64,000 bases of DNA from Adiantum capillus-veneris (GCA_014529385.2 CM043963.1:100792912-100856911); one strand, 5' to 3'. Positions 46,067 to 61,524 are shown, numbered from the stretch's first letter. Numbers and translations: made by a program. Notes: a model not told the origin generated them from the letters alone.

Positions 46067-46827
46067 TTGTAGAGCTATTTACACATTTAATTTTCTCATT
46101 TCTCATGAATGCTATGAGAATAACCTTTGCCACAATCATTGGCGACTATAGTCATGAAAATGTAGGTACAAATAAGTTTTTTCCAAATGCATACACACTA
46201 GGTGTTATGGACCCTAGTGTTTAGCAAAGACATACTTGGAACGATTTGCAAATCCATGAATTTGATAGATTTTCAAGCTTTTCATGCCACCAATGAAGTA
46301 CATCTATGGGATTTATTATGGCTCTATCAACCACCATATGAAGTGATAGCTGAATATGGGTGCTTATAGATAGATTGTTTAATATTTGTAAGCTTATTCC
46401 AATCAACTACACTCTTTAAGAAAGTTGTTTGTTAAGATTCTTTATTGATTATATAGATTACAATGCAGTTTTGTGGAATCCATATTTACTAGTGTTAACT
46501 GTGGCTATGTGTTAGTGTACTATCAAAACTAACCCACAATGATTAGAAATATACACACACAACAGTTAAGCTTCATGAGACCATAAGAATATGACAACAT
46601 ATAGTAGACCCAAACACAGATAGAAGAACATGTCTACGTAGCATTGCATTTTTTAATAAGACAGTATGCTAAGAGCAGTTACAAAAGGTGTAGCCTGCCT
46701 TAATAATGTATTCCTTTACACCAATTCCCCTAATGGGGATGTCATTCCAGATGTGCCTTTACATTATTGTAGAACTAAGGTAAGGTTTGTGCAACCTAAC
46801 AACTAGTCATTTTGATAGCATTGTATC
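46067..46827. other. AT-rich flank, nothing recognised
   Basis: No conserved ORF and no repeat shared with the rest of the window. Confidence 0.4.
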
Positions 46828-47118
46828 AGTACTACCAATCATCCAGAGACGTATGGACAGCTTGAAAGTGTTAATCTAATACTAGAGAATATACTAAGAG
46901 TGTATGATACAATGAATGTGGTGACTACGTTCTATCCCTTCATGATTATGTAAGATTTTCAACTTCAATCACTAGCTATGGTGGGGTTGGCTATCAATGA
47001 GGAATGACAATAAGTCAAGGACTTCATTTGTGCTAATGAGATATTTCAGCATGTTACTTTCAAGGAAAGATAAGAAGAGGTATCCTTACATGTTCTAGTA
47101 TCTTCAAGGGGGGAGTAA
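46828..47118 (+). pseudogene. Relic of Ty3/gypsy integrase end and polypurine tract
   Basis: The translation from 46828 (STTNHPETYGQLESVNLILE) resembles the end of a gypsy integrase core (usually YHPQTDGQTERVN). It soon meets stops. At 47106-47116 a purine run, aaggggggagta, is followed by TGTCGGGTC, as expected for a polypurine tract and LTR start at 47119. The remainder of that LTR cannot be bounded. Confidence 0.5.
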
Positions 47119-51189
<4,071 letters not shown>

Positions 51190-51830
51190 CTTGATAAGAT
51201 ATCATCGGATAGTCTTACCGCCTTGTAATACCTTGTCTTCATTTTGGAGAATGGACTTAGGTTGTAGCACCTCTTCTTGGTCCTCGATCTCCTGTGGGTC
51301 TTCAATGATTGCTTCTTGAGGTGGCTCTCCTTTGTAAGGCTTTAATAGGCTCACATGGAAATGAATGAGCCAATGTTTGGGCAATGATGATAGGTCATCT
51401 CATTGATTGGCCTAAGAATTTGAAAGGGGCCATAGTACCTTTTTGCTAATTTAGCATAGTACTTTTGGTGTCCTATAAGATTCTTTCCCGTTGTGTGCCG
51501 TAATTGAGCCTTGGGAAATTTAAGCAAGACCCAGTCATTTTGTTTAAAGGTTAGGGATCTTCGTGCTTATCAGTAGCAGTCTTTTGCCTTTGCTGAGAGA
51601 TGGATATAGAATCCTTAATCTTTTGGAAAGATTCTTGCAGGTCTCGGCTATATTAATTCATCTACACCAAAGATCTTCCCATGTACCTTGAGTAGCAGGG
51701 GACTTTTTATCTTTCCTGTGTCACCTCAAAAGGTGCTTTTCCCATGGAAGTATGTACAGTGTTATTATAGGCACTTCTCCCATTGGGACTTTCGATTTAC
51801 TTCTGTGACATAAGCTTTTAGTAGATCAAG
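51190..51830 (-). pseudogene. Relic of chromovirus integrase C-terminus
   Basis: Minus-strand fragments line up with gypsy integrase in order: SAYNNTVHTSMGKAPFEV (about 51775-51722), DWVLLKFPKAQLR (about 51530), RYYGPFQIL (about 51440) and HVSLLKPYKGEPPQE (51360-51310), with several stops between. It belongs to a different element from the one at 46828, which is in the opposite direction. Confidence 0.6.
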
Positions 51831-52257
51831 AATGCATTAGGGAAATTTTGGACTCAAATTTGATCCTTTTAGCGCTAGAGAGAGAATGCAACGCAACCAA
51901 TGGATGGTGGGCTATCGTAACGGCTCGGCAGCTTGGATTTTCCTTGTTTTTATCTCAAATTTCAGCATTTTCAAAAAACAATATTTAGCTACATACAAAA
52001 CTTTAACACTAATATACGTTGTGATTTGCTCGAATCTTTCTTGTCAGGACCGAATATAGGACAAATGTACCATAACTCACACTCAAGGCAAGTGTGCGCA
52101 CTTTTTCGATGGGAGAGACTTCATAGTATTCCCGCTCATTCTCATTCATTTACGCTCAACTAGCTATTCTGCTTGCATTTGACTGTATTGTGTTTGCACT
52201 CAGAAACACTCCCCCTCTCATATCTGTGTTGTGCATCTTGCCATATAAGAATCACTA

Positions 52258-53418
52258 ATGGAGAACAGAGGACCTCGACGACCATCTGCAAGTATTAAGT
52301 CTGTCAAAATATTTAGCAGCTTTGATTTGGACAACGGTCAATGGCTTTCTACCTCCATTACAGCTGGAAGCTGGGTTCTCCTATAGACCAAGAAGAGAAA
52401 GCGCACAGGCAACGAGTTTGTGAACATTTATAAAGGTAGGGTGAAAAACTTTTGCTTGTCACAAACGGGCAAAACTGTCAAAGAGGTTCTCATTGAACAC
52501 GCATATATGCACTCAGAGTTGCATCTACGAATAATGCCAACAGGATTTCCAACAAACCGACCAAATTGTAAGTTTTCTTACATCCACAATAGATTTTACT
52601 CTTCACTCGTGTATTGTGTGTTTAACCTGCCAGTTGTTACAGATATTTATCCTTCCGACAAAGAAGACTAGCAGCCGGTGGGTTGCATTATTGGCATTTT
52701 TTATGCATTCCATGCAACTGTGGGAGAGCTACTCTATAACACTAGTGCCAAAAGAGTGTTGGTTGTAAGGGGGGTTTTCTTCTTCAACCACTTTTATAAT
52801 GCTCCGTGTTCTACGCTTGGTTTTGGCACTCTAGAATATCTCCCAGTTCCTTTGAAGGACAGTCCAAAGTGGTCAGTCTCTTCATGTGAAACCACTGAAT
52901 GTTTCAGACTAAAGTTCTATCAAGAAATACAAAAGTTCTTAAGACCAAATATTTCTAGTCGGCTAGTACGTGTTCTGATCTTCATGCCCATGCATGTGTC
53001 CATCGAATTTCTCCATGATGAAGAGATTACGAAGACTGGAACTATACTACTCTGCAAGACAGAGAAATGCCTCGATTTTTTGGATGGATCTTGGGATGTC
53101 TATGATTCTAATGGCATCTTATGAAAGGTAAAGTCTATTGTGTGTAAGTGCATGATAGCTTCTCAAAATTTCATAGCTTCCTTCCACTACATAAGGTGGC
53201 ATCAAGTGAATGGTCATCTGGTAGCTTTGGACCAAGATTTAACTGATGACCTGAACAATCTTTAGAGAATGCTTGAGGTATGGTGTGAACCTGATCTGCT
53301 AACTATTCTTAGCATTCGAGGCAATGTGACACTACGACAAGTGTGTGAGGATTTGGAGAACAAAGTTGACCTCAACCTGCCTCTAAAATATCTTTCCACT
53401 ACAACATGCAAAAAGTAG
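52258..53418 (+). pseudogene. Unknown protein, one long frame with four stops
   Basis: From ATG 52258 (MENRGPRRPSASIKSV) a single reading frame runs for about 386 codons without any frameshift. It is interrupted only by TAG at 52384, TAG at 52672, TGA at 53122 and TAG at 53264. The first and last open parts and the long middle part (52678-53124, with FFFNHFYNAPCSTLGFG and VRVLIFMPMHVSIEF) look like real protein. A plausible intron follows (donor aaaaa/gtagtatg near 53414, acceptor atatacag near 53522). No domain is recognised. A decayed host gene or the gene of a DNA transposon are both possible. Confidence 0.5.
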
Positions 53419-53851
53419 TATGTTTTGTATGTCAACATTAGTGTAGTGTTAGTTATTTTCCTTCTGGTTATCATCACCAAATATTGGTCTAATCTAACTA
53501 TTCAATTAACTGCCATATACAGGTGCCTCAGAGAAAGGAGAAGAAGACATTGTGCACAGAGATAAAGGATGACCAACTGTTTCTAGTGCAATGAAACTCT
53601 TGAATTAAGAAGACGGCTCACGCAGTATATCACATTTCTCTAAACTGCGAGAAAGCTGTTGACGGCAAGCTTGCAATCTATATTCATGCAAAAATGAATT
53701 GTTAAGGAATTTCTTGCAAATAAAATCTGAGAACATTTATCTTTTCAAAATTGACTCAAGTTGTCTTTATATTGGGTTTAATAATATACGCAGTAATGTC
53801 CAATTAAATCCATTGATGAGTAGCTCTCATTTACAATTGAGGGGAGCTCTC
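53419..53851. other. Possible intron and second exon of the unknown gene
   Basis: The acceptor near 53522 is followed by a short Lys-rich stretch (PQRKEKKTLCTEIKDDQLF) ending at a TGA near 53592. The remainder is AT-rich and I see nothing further. Confidence 0.3.
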
Positions 53852-54224
53852 CTAGGCTTGATTATCATTAGTGGAATGTAAAGTCTCAGGAGATGGTATG
53901 GGGGTTGGGTGAGGGGTTTGAGGTTGAGTAAAAGATTGTGCAGTGGCCTTGTCTTCCTTGGTAAAATTGGGTATCACAAAAAGACTAGAGGTTGAGTGGC
54001 AAGAAACACGAGGGGAGGCAGGTCCATGTGCTTGGTCTGTCGTTGGTTGAGACACTGCTTCTTACCATCGAGGTGGAGGCCGAGGTTGTGGTCATGGCGG
54101 TGGCACAACAAATGCATCGGCGGCTCCTAGAGGACGAGTCTCCACAAGATTGATCATATTCTGGATCATCATCGTCCTGAATGCCTCCACATGAACATTC
54201 AAATAATTTGCCAGGTTCCTTACT
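53852..54224 (-). pseudogene. Likely 3' exon of the C48 protease gene, with stops
   Basis: The minus strand gives RNLANYLNVHVEAFRTMMIQ then a Pro-rich tail (PHPTPIPSPETLH) ending at 53852. Stops occur near 54092 (TGA) and 54066 (TAA) in the Pro-rich stretch. It follows exon 4 after a donor at 54306 and shares orientation. The boundary at its start is uncertain. Confidence 0.4.
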
Positions 54225-54306
54225 TGCAAATGAATTCCTTAGCTTTTATATTTAATTCAAAGAAATCATGTGTGCAAGAATTACAAAAGAAAAACATTTC
54301 ACTTAC

Positions 54307-55109
54307 ACTTCTCCGCTCCTCAGCATAAATACGTTCCAAAAGAAGCTCCGCATTTGCAAGAACTCTCCATCCACAAGAATGTTTATCGTCTTGTTTTGGG
54401 ACCTTGCAACTCAAAATCAACATATCTTCCCAAACACTGTCTTGGGTCAATGCTTCCCATGCACCAACAAGTTTCTGAACAGACCTGCAAGACATAGCAT
54501 ATGGTGACCACACATTGCATCAAAGTCGCAGAATCAAGAAACAAGTAACTCCGTACCTTCGGACATTCCCATGAAAACCATGTGCAAAATTTGCAAGGTA
54601 GCAACACTTGCAATCAATGTTTAGTCCAACAAGGCTCCAATGTGAACTGATTGCACAAAACAAGGAATTACTTTGCTATCATAGTATACAAAATATTTAA
54701 AAATAGCGAGATAAAAAACCCTTACTTTTTGTTGTAAGCTAAAAGTAAAACTTTTTTCGTGTCCATGTTGACTCGTTGAAACCAATCAACGACTTCTAGA
54801 AGTGGTCTTTGAGGTAAGCACGACTGACAGTTGTGAATCCAAAACGGCCACCTCAATTTGTTGAGTCCATGAAAGGTTTGAAACCACCATGTTACAAATT
54901 GAGAAAATTAATTGATGAAGATCTCAAGTAAGCCATACCTTTGCAAAAATAATATATCGTACCAGAGACCGAAATTTATAATCTGGTCAGTAAGCTCCCT
55001 CTCACTATTTTGAAAAACAACTATCTCATGAGGGCAGGAGGCTGGTTGTCTTGCGGGTAAACCATCCTTGCAGTCTATTTTGTGCAAGCCATGGAAACAA
55101 TTGTTTTCC
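54307..55109 (-). CDS. Ulp1/SENP-like (C48) cysteine protease, at least four exons
   Basis: Proposed exons on the minus strand: 55109-54939, about 54860-54726, 54646-54557 and 54484-54307, all with GT-AG borders, and in phase at the two junctions I could fix. Motifs in order: LTDQIINFGLWYD (the substrate-binding start of the C48 fold), KKVLLLAYNK then SHWSLVGLNI (catalytic His), and KQDDKHSCGWRVLAN (catalytic Gln region and Cys). The residue 17 after the His, where these enzymes have the catalytic Asp, reads Asn (YLANF). No stop occurs in these exons. C48 enzymes cleave SUMO-like modifiers, and copies are also carried by plant Mutator- and CACTA-type transposons, which is a real alternative to a host gene. 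The 5' exons upstream of 55109 are not identified. Confidence 0.6.
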
Positions 55110-55378
55110 CTGGAAAGCATTGTGCAAAAGAAAAAGAAGAAGATTGAGTAATGAGAAGGTTAGGTCACAAAAGGTGACTCTTTTGAGGTGAGGACAGAGG
55201 TCAAATAGCAGTGGGGTATACGGAAATAGGAATGTTATATAAGCACCAAGGGCATCATCATCATTACTAAACATGGAATATGCATGTGGCAACGGCCACA
55301 CTTAATTGAGTCGCTCATCTTCATTGGGAATGGTGCATCACCGCATGGAGGACATGTGGCATACTGCATGTCGACTAT
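55110..55378. other. Upstream part or intron of the C48 gene, not resolved
   Basis: On the minus strand a pyrimidine-rich tract ends in ctttccag at 55110, a good splice acceptor. No further coding motif is seen. Confidence 0.35.
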
Positions 55379-55811
55379 GTGGTTGTCGCGGCACAACGCG
55401 ATATGGGATGGGCCTTGATCAACCAAACCCCCTCCTTGCGTTGTGTTGCAACAAGGAGAAATGTAGCGAACAACGCAAGAAGGGGGAGTGTACCACAGCC
55501 AAAACTCTTGATCATGTTGTGGTGCGACACTCTTGATGGCATGCAACAAGGCGACCAAAATGCGATAGGGACCACCCATATCACGGATGCACCTCCATAT
55601 CGCGTTGTGGTGCGACATTTGGATGTCACGTCACAACGTGATAGGGACCACCCATATCGTGGATGCACCTCTCTATCGCATTGTTGCACGACATTTGGTT
55701 GTCGCATAACAACGCAATAGGGACCATATCATGAAGAGAGCTCTTTATTGTGTTGTGGCATGACGTTTTTTTGTCGATGCAGAGCGCAATCATATCAACG
55801 GCTGTGTGACA
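55379..55811. repeat. Degenerate tandem repeat, 72-88 bp units
   Basis: Units begin with gtgcgac-like sequence at 55522, 55610, 55686 and 55758, with a more diverged unit before. They share tgtcgcaacaacgcgata-like, agggaccacccatatc and ggatgcacctc-like blocks. The copia element is inserted in the array, which resumes briefly at 61530 (gattgtggtgcgacac). ORFs on both strands here are products of the repeat. Confidence 0.75.
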
Positions 55812-55816
55812 TAAAC
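55812..55816. repeat. Target-site duplication taaac of copia element
   Basis: Repeated at 61525-61529. Confidence 0.9.
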
Positions 55817-56043
55817 GGTTACCATATACATGTGGAAGTGATGTGTGTGAACACACTAGGACCGCCGGGGCATTTTATCCCTCTTTAGGAGGTTTTTTCC
55901 CCCGAGCATTGTATATACGCCCATCACTCTAGGCCTATCTATCTTTCCATAGCACACTAAGTAACACACTCTCTATTGTGTGCCTTGAGCTTCCTTCATC
56001 TTCTCCAAGATGTGTGCGTTTCTCTGCAACCCTAATTCCAAAA
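55817..56043 (+). repeat. Ty1/copia 5' LTR (227 bp)
   Basis: Pairs with 61299-61524. The first base is G instead of T (GGTTACC for TGTTACC). Short LTRs of this size are typical of small copia lineages such as Ale/Retrofit. Confidence 0.92.
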
Positions 56044-56045
56044 AT

Positions 56046-56057
56046 TGGTATCAAACC
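56046..56057 (+). other. Primer-binding site of copia element
   Basis: TGGTATCAAACC, two bases after the LTR: the initiator tRNA-Met site with one change (TGGTATCAGAGC is usual, the tail diverges). Confidence 0.75.
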
Positions 56058-56405
56058 AGGTTGCATCCTCCCGAGCTTAGTCGCCAGCTGCTCCAGCACA
56101 CGCCTTCTCCCTTTCTCCGATTTTAGTGAGCTTTGGTGAGCGGTCGCAGGTCGAAAAATATTTCAAGAAAGCTCGTAGAACTTAGTCTACTTAGATTTTT
56201 TATTAGAGCTCATTCCGGCCTCCATTTCCACTACATACAGTGCTGCACAGGCTATTTTGTCATTTTGTGCAGAGTTTCTATCAGTGTTATTTTTTGCATA
56301 GCAGGTGCCTTACAATCTTCTACGGTTTGTGCTATATAGCACGTGTTGTTCCCGCTCTGTTTCTCCTATTTTTGAGCAGTTTTCACATCAGGTGCAACAT
56401 TTACC

Positions 56406-57524
56406 ATGGCTGACAACAACACAGATGTCTTCAAGATGTTTGTTGCTCGGGACAGGTTGGATGGGGACAATTACCCTATGTGGGCTTATATGATGCAGCA
56501 TGTTCTTGTGTCAAAGGGAGACTAGAATATTGTGTAGTGCATTGATGTACGTCCTGGTTCTGAGGATGTAGGCGATGCTGAGGATGTTGCACATTTTGCT
56601 GCAAGGATTTCTGCTATTAGAGTTGTTTTGCCTACGGCAGAACAAGCTCATTGGGATGTAAAGGATGCGTAGGCTCACACATTAATTGCGTTTTCTGTGA
56701 AGCACACCATTGTTCCTCACATCCATTCAGCAAAATCTACAAAACAAGCTTGGGATATTTTGGCTGGTCTTTATGCAAGTCGCAATGAGGCTAAAATTTC
56801 TTTGCTACGTAAAGAGCTGGAGTCAAAGATTATGCATGAGGAAGATGATATGGACACTTTCCTTGCTAGTGTCAAGGATATCAATGAGCAACTTATTTCT
56901 GTAGGTGAAGTCATTTCAGACAGTTCCCTTGTGCAGACTGTTCTTGATGCCTTACCATATTCTTACCAGTTGTTTGCTAGTACTTGGAGACTTATGACCC
57001 AAGGAAATCCAGAAGTTGTCAATTTTGATGCATTATGCACATTGTTGTTGCAAGAGTCACTTTCCAGAATAAACAAGACTAGACAGCGTGCAATTGAATA
57101 GGCTTTTATTGCTTCTCAAAGAAAGGGTGGTAACAGCAATGCAGCCACTTCTTATGGTTCTGTTGCGAGTGGCAAAACTTTTGTTCCTAATGCTTCTGCT
57201 GGCACCACTTCGTCTCGAAATTCTGGTGATAAGGGCAAAAAGAAGATGCGTTGTCATTATTGTAAAGCTAATGATCACTTGATCAAGCAGTGTTCTAAGT
57301 TGAAGGCCAAAGAGGCTAAGAAGAAGGAGGGTGGTTCCACTGCAAATGCTAGTTCCACTACAAATGCATCCATTGTTGAGTCTTCTCTAAAAGGAGACTG
57401 TGATGCTGATGTCGATGCAGAATGGGATTTTAGCGCAGAGTGGTATTACAATCCTGTTGTCCATGATGCATGCTTGTCAGTTGCTGCAGATTCACATGTG
57501 TGGTATTTTGATAGTGGTGCTACA
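56406..57524 (+). pseudogene. Copia Gag and protease start, interrupted by TAG codons
   Basis: A single frame from ATG 56406 (MADNNTDVFKMFVARDRLDG) without frameshift to 57638, interrupted by TAG at 56523, 56535, 56670, 57099, 57525 and 57564. The Gag core (WDILAGLYASRNEAK, LVQTVLDALPYSYQ) is followed by a CCHC knuckle (CHYCKANDHLIKQC, about 57252-57293) and then the protease active site WYFDSGAT at about 57501-57524. Every stop is TAG at a site where Gln would fit. Confidence 0.88.
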
Positions 57525-58791
57525 TAGTGCATTACCTCACATCATGAATTTTTCACCTCTCTCTAGTCTGGCCCTCATGGAAATTCTATCACTTGTGCCA
57601 ACAATGCCTCTTATCCATTTCAGGGAGTTGGAAAGATTGTGCTTACCGCTGCTAATGGTTATTCTTTCACACTTGTTGATGCACTTTATGTACCTGGGAT
57701 CAACAAGAATCTTTTGTCTGTATCTGCACTTGCTAGACTTGGACTTGTAGTCAAATTTGTGGATGACAGATGTATAGTTCATGATCTCAGTTTTGGTGAT
57801 GAAATCGTTGCATCTGGGCTTTTGTGCCGTGCGCTGGATAAGCTCACTTTGTATGAAAAGTGTGGACAAAATTTTGCAAATGCAATTGCAGATTCAAGGG
57901 CTATTTCAGATGCAAAACTTTGGCATGCACGTTTTGGTCATCTGAATTTTGCCAGTTTACTGCGTTTGCAACAATTTGATATGATTGCTTCTTTGCCACC
58001 TCTTGAAGCACCTATCAAACATGTTTGTGAAGGCTGTATTTTGGGTAAGATGCAAGGTTCTAAGTTTCCAAAGGATGGTTCGGTTCGGGCCACATGCAGG
58101 TTGCAGCTTGTGCATAGTGATGTTTGTGGGTCCATGCAAACTCCATCCTTGGGCAATTTCCGTTACTTTGTGACTTCCATTGATGATTACTCCAGGCATG
58201 CATGGGTATTTCCACTTAAAGCCAAGTCCGAAGTTTTTATGTGCTTCAAACAATTTCTGGCTATGGCTAAAAATTGTCTCAAAATGTACTATGGGCACCC
58301 TCCATTCCGATCGAGGGGGGGAGTATATGTCTCATCAATTCAATGTATTTCTAGCTAGTCATGGGATAAAACACCAATGTACATTGCCTTATACACCTCA
58401 GCAAAATGGTGTTGCTGAGAGGAAAAACAGGTCACTTACGAAAATGGCACGATATATGGTCAAAAGTCAAGCTTTGCCGCATTCTTTTTGGCTTGAGGCC
58501 ATCATGTGTGCCACTTATGTACTAAGCAGGTGTCCTATGAAATCTTTGCAGTCTATTACTCCATATGAAGCATGTCATGATAGAAAGCCTTCAATTGAGC
58601 ACATGCATGTTTTTGGTTGTATGGCATATGCTTTGGTGCCACAAACACAGCGCAGAAAATTGGATGATAAGGTTGTCAAATGTATTTTTGTTGGTTATAG
58701 TGCTGAAAGAAAAGGTTACAGGTTGTATCATCCGCAAACAAAACGTATTCTGGTTTCACAGGATGTAGTGTTTGTGGAAGATTCTGTTTAG
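57525..58791 (+). pseudogene. Copia protease end and integrase
   Basis: Same frame to about 58290, then a one-base shift. The protease end (DALYVPGINKNLLSVSAL) leads into the pre-integrase region with its zinc-binding residues (LWHARFGHLNF, CEGCILGKMQG). The integrase core follows with Asp (HSDVCGSMQ), Asp (HSDRGGEYM, about 58303) and Glu (QNGVAERKNRS, about 58405). The frame ends with TAG at 58789. Not functional. Confidence 0.88.
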
Positions 58792-60061
58792 CCCTTGCTG
58801 TCATGTACTAGAGACAATAATGTAAGCTCACAGGACATTTGTTGCCTCTTTTTGGTGGTGGAAATATGAATGTAAGTTACAATGAGGCAAATGTACAGCC
58901 TATAGGGGGTTTTGAAAATGTTACAGATCAGCCTATTACTGATGCAGATGTACATGATGTACTTGATGAGGAAAGGGCTGAAAATGAGCAAGCTAGAGGT
59001 ATGCCAAAATGGTTGGTGCACACTTTGGATGACAGTAAATTGGATGCACCTTTCTCTAGTCGTACTCGTTTAGGCTCTCGCCATGCATCTTATGCATCAG
59101 ATTGTCATACTTTGGCTGTGTCTAGCTTACATGATGTTGAGGAGCCTCTATCTTTAGTGAAGCACAAAATTCAAACAATTGGATGGCTGCCATGCAATCA
59201 GAATATGATGCACTTATAGAAAATGATACATGGACTTTATGTGATTTGCCTCCTGGCAAAAAGGCCATTGGTACGAAGTGATTTTACAAGTTGAAACGCA
59301 AGCCGGATGGTGAGATTGATCGCCATAAGGCTCGACTTGTTGCAAAGGGTTATGCACAACAAAAAGGCATAGATTATGAAGAGAATTTTGCTCCCACTTG
59401 TCGTATGACTACTATGCATTTTCTATGTGCATTGGCAACTCATTTTGGTTGGGATGTACATCAATCAGACATTGTTACTGCTTTCTTGAATGGTGACATA
59501 TTTGAGGAAGTTTATGTAACACAGCCTCGCGGTTTTGTCATAAAAGGACAAGAGGACAAAGTGTGTAGATGTAAGAAGGCTTTGTATGGGTTGAAGCAAT
59601 CTCCTCATGCTTGGTATGAGAAAGCTGACACTCATTTGGTCAAACAAAGCTTTTGTAACAGTCCAACAGAAAGCACATTGTATGTAAAGTGTGAGGGTGA
59701 TGCACTTCTCATTGTGGTTCTTTATGTCAATGATTTGCTCATCACTGGACCAAATGAGAGACATATTGCTGAATTTAAGGCTGATTTGAATGCTACTTTC
59801 AAGATGAAAGATTTGGGGCTGTTGCATCATTACTTGGGTATACAGCTTAAGTAGTGTGATGGTGGTATTTCCTTGTGTCAGAAAAGTTACATAGAGATAT
59901 TGCTATGTAAGTTTGGACTTGAGGATTGCAAACCTATTGCCACTCCCATGGAAACAAGTTTGAAGTTGAGTCTACATGATGCTGGCGATCCTGCTGATGT
60001 CACTCTTTATCAAACTGTTGTTGGCTGCCTCATTTATGAATGCAAAACGAGGCCGGATATT
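58792..60061 (+). pseudogene. Copia linker and reverse transcriptase
   Basis: The linker (58839-59160) is in a different frame, with shifts near 58830 and 59165. RT starts near 59183 (AAMQSEYDALIENDTW) with TGA at 59279 where Trp is expected. It continues with ARLVAKGYAQQKGIDY, AFLNGDIFEEVYV and ALYGLKQSPHAWYEK. The catalytic motif is YVNDLL at 59723-59740 instead of YVDDLL, so one of the two metal-binding Asp residues is lost. TAG at 59852. Confidence 0.88.
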
Positions 60062-60680
60062 TAGTTTGCAGTCTCACAAGTCAGCACATTTATGCATAGC
60101 CCAAGGTCTAAGCATTGGTAGGCTGTCAACAGGATTTTTTTTCTACCTTAGTGGCACTTTACATCTTGGCTTGTTTTATCCCAAGGGGGGATCATTGCCG
60201 CCAGACTTACAGGATTTTTTGGACTTAGATTGGTCTAGTTGTTTTGACACGCAACTGTCCACAAGTGGTTTTTGTTTCATGCTTGGCAGTTCATGTATAT
60301 CATGGTTGAGCAAGAAGCAACCTATTGTGGCCACTTCGAGTTGTGAGGCTAATTACAGGGCAGTCTTCACAGCTAAAGTTGAGTGTGTATGGCTCAGACG
60401 CCTTATGGCTGATTTGGGTGTTGGATAGGACACTGCCAACACTATCTACAATGACGATCAAAGAGCATTGACAGTTGCGAGGAACCTAGTTTTTCATGCT
60501 CGCACAAAGCACATTGAGATGCATTACCACTATGTCAAGGAGAGGCTCTGAGCAGGAGAGATCAGCTTGGCTTATGTGCCAACATAGGACAACCTTGCAG
60601 ATCTTTTCACAAAGGCATTGTCTCGTGAGAAGCTTGAAGCTTTCTGCAAAGATTTCGGCATACTCCCCTTTGTGGTCTGA
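60062..60680 (+). pseudogene. Copia RNase H
   Basis: TAG at 60062 and 60119, a frameshift in a T run near 60130, then the RNase H region (TSGFCFMLGSSCISWLSKKQ, TSSCEANYRAV, HARTKHIEMHYHYVKE). Further stops are TAG 60426, TGA 60549 and TAG 60585. The natural stop is TGA at 60678. The end of the domain is present twice because of the tandem duplication. Confidence 0.85.
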
Positions 60681-61420
60681 TCATGTCCTCAGGGCATGGT
60701 ACTTCCCTTTACTCATGTGCCAGCTCTTGTTCATCACATCACTCCAGGGGGGATTTGTTACCATATACATGTGGTAGTGATGTGTGTGAACACACTAGGA
60801 CTGCGGGGGCATTTTTTCCCACTTTAGGAGTTTTTTTCCCCAAGCATTGTATATACGCCCATCACTCTAGGGCTATCTTCGAGTTGTGAGGCTAATTACA
60901 GGGCAGTCTTCACAGCTAAAGTTGAGTGTGTATGGCTCAGACGCCTTATGGCTGATTTGGGTGTTGGATAGGACACTGCCAACACTATCTACAATGACGA
61001 TCAAAGAGCATTGACAGTTGCGAGGAACCTAGTTTTTCATGCTCGCACAAAGCACATTGAGATGCATTACCACTATGTCAAGGAGAGGCTCTGAGCAGGA
61101 GAGATCAGCTTGGCTTATGTGCCAACATAGGACAACCTTGCAGATCTTTTCACAAAGGCATTGTCTCATGAGAAGCTTGAAGCTTTCTGCAAAGATTTCG
61201 GCATACTCCCCTTTGTGGTCTGATCATGTCCTCAGGGCATGGTACTTCCCTTTACTCATGTGCCAGCTCTTGTTCATCACATCACTCCAGGGGGGATTTG
61301 TTACCATATACATGTGGTAGTGATGTGTGTGAACACACTAGGACTGCGGGGGCATTTTTTCCCACTTTAGGAGTTTTTTTCCCCAAGCATTGTATATACG
61401 CCCATCACTCTAGGGCTATC
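60335..61420 (+). repeat. Tandem duplication, 2 x 543 bp
   Basis: 60335-60877 and 60878-61420 are almost identical; one difference seen is ctcgtgag against ctcatgag. The unit covers the end of RNase H, the polypurine tract and the first 122 bp of the LTR. The junction ggctatc/ttcgag shares only a few bases with either side. Confidence 0.95.
60743..60755 (+). other. Copia polypurine tract (first copy)
   Basis: tccaggggggattt directly before the LTR start TGTTACC; a second copy lies before 61299. Confidence 0.75.
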
Positions 61421-61524
61421 TATCTTGCCATAGCACACTAAGTAACACACTCTCTATTGTGTGCCTTGAGCTTCCTTCGTCTTCTCCAAGCTGTGTGCAT
61501 TTCTCTGCAACCCTAATTCCAACA
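61299..61524 (+). repeat. Ty1/copia 3' LTR (226 bp)
   Basis: TGTTACC...TTCCAACA, followed by the duplication taaac. A partial copy of its first 122 bp is at 60756-60877. Confidence 0.93.

Noticed and set aside
55235-55720. Overlapping ORFs of 110-127 codons on both strands in the 55-kb repeat
   Set aside because: They arise from the repeated units (repeated phrases in all frames) and change with unit copy.
56406-60680. Use of TAG as a sense codon (Gln) in the copia element, as in a changed genetic code
   Set aside because: The same reading frame also has TGA stops, frameshifts and a lost catalytic Asp, and neighbouring intact ORFs (10929-16109) use TAG/TGA/TAA normally. Decay by C-to-T change is simpler.
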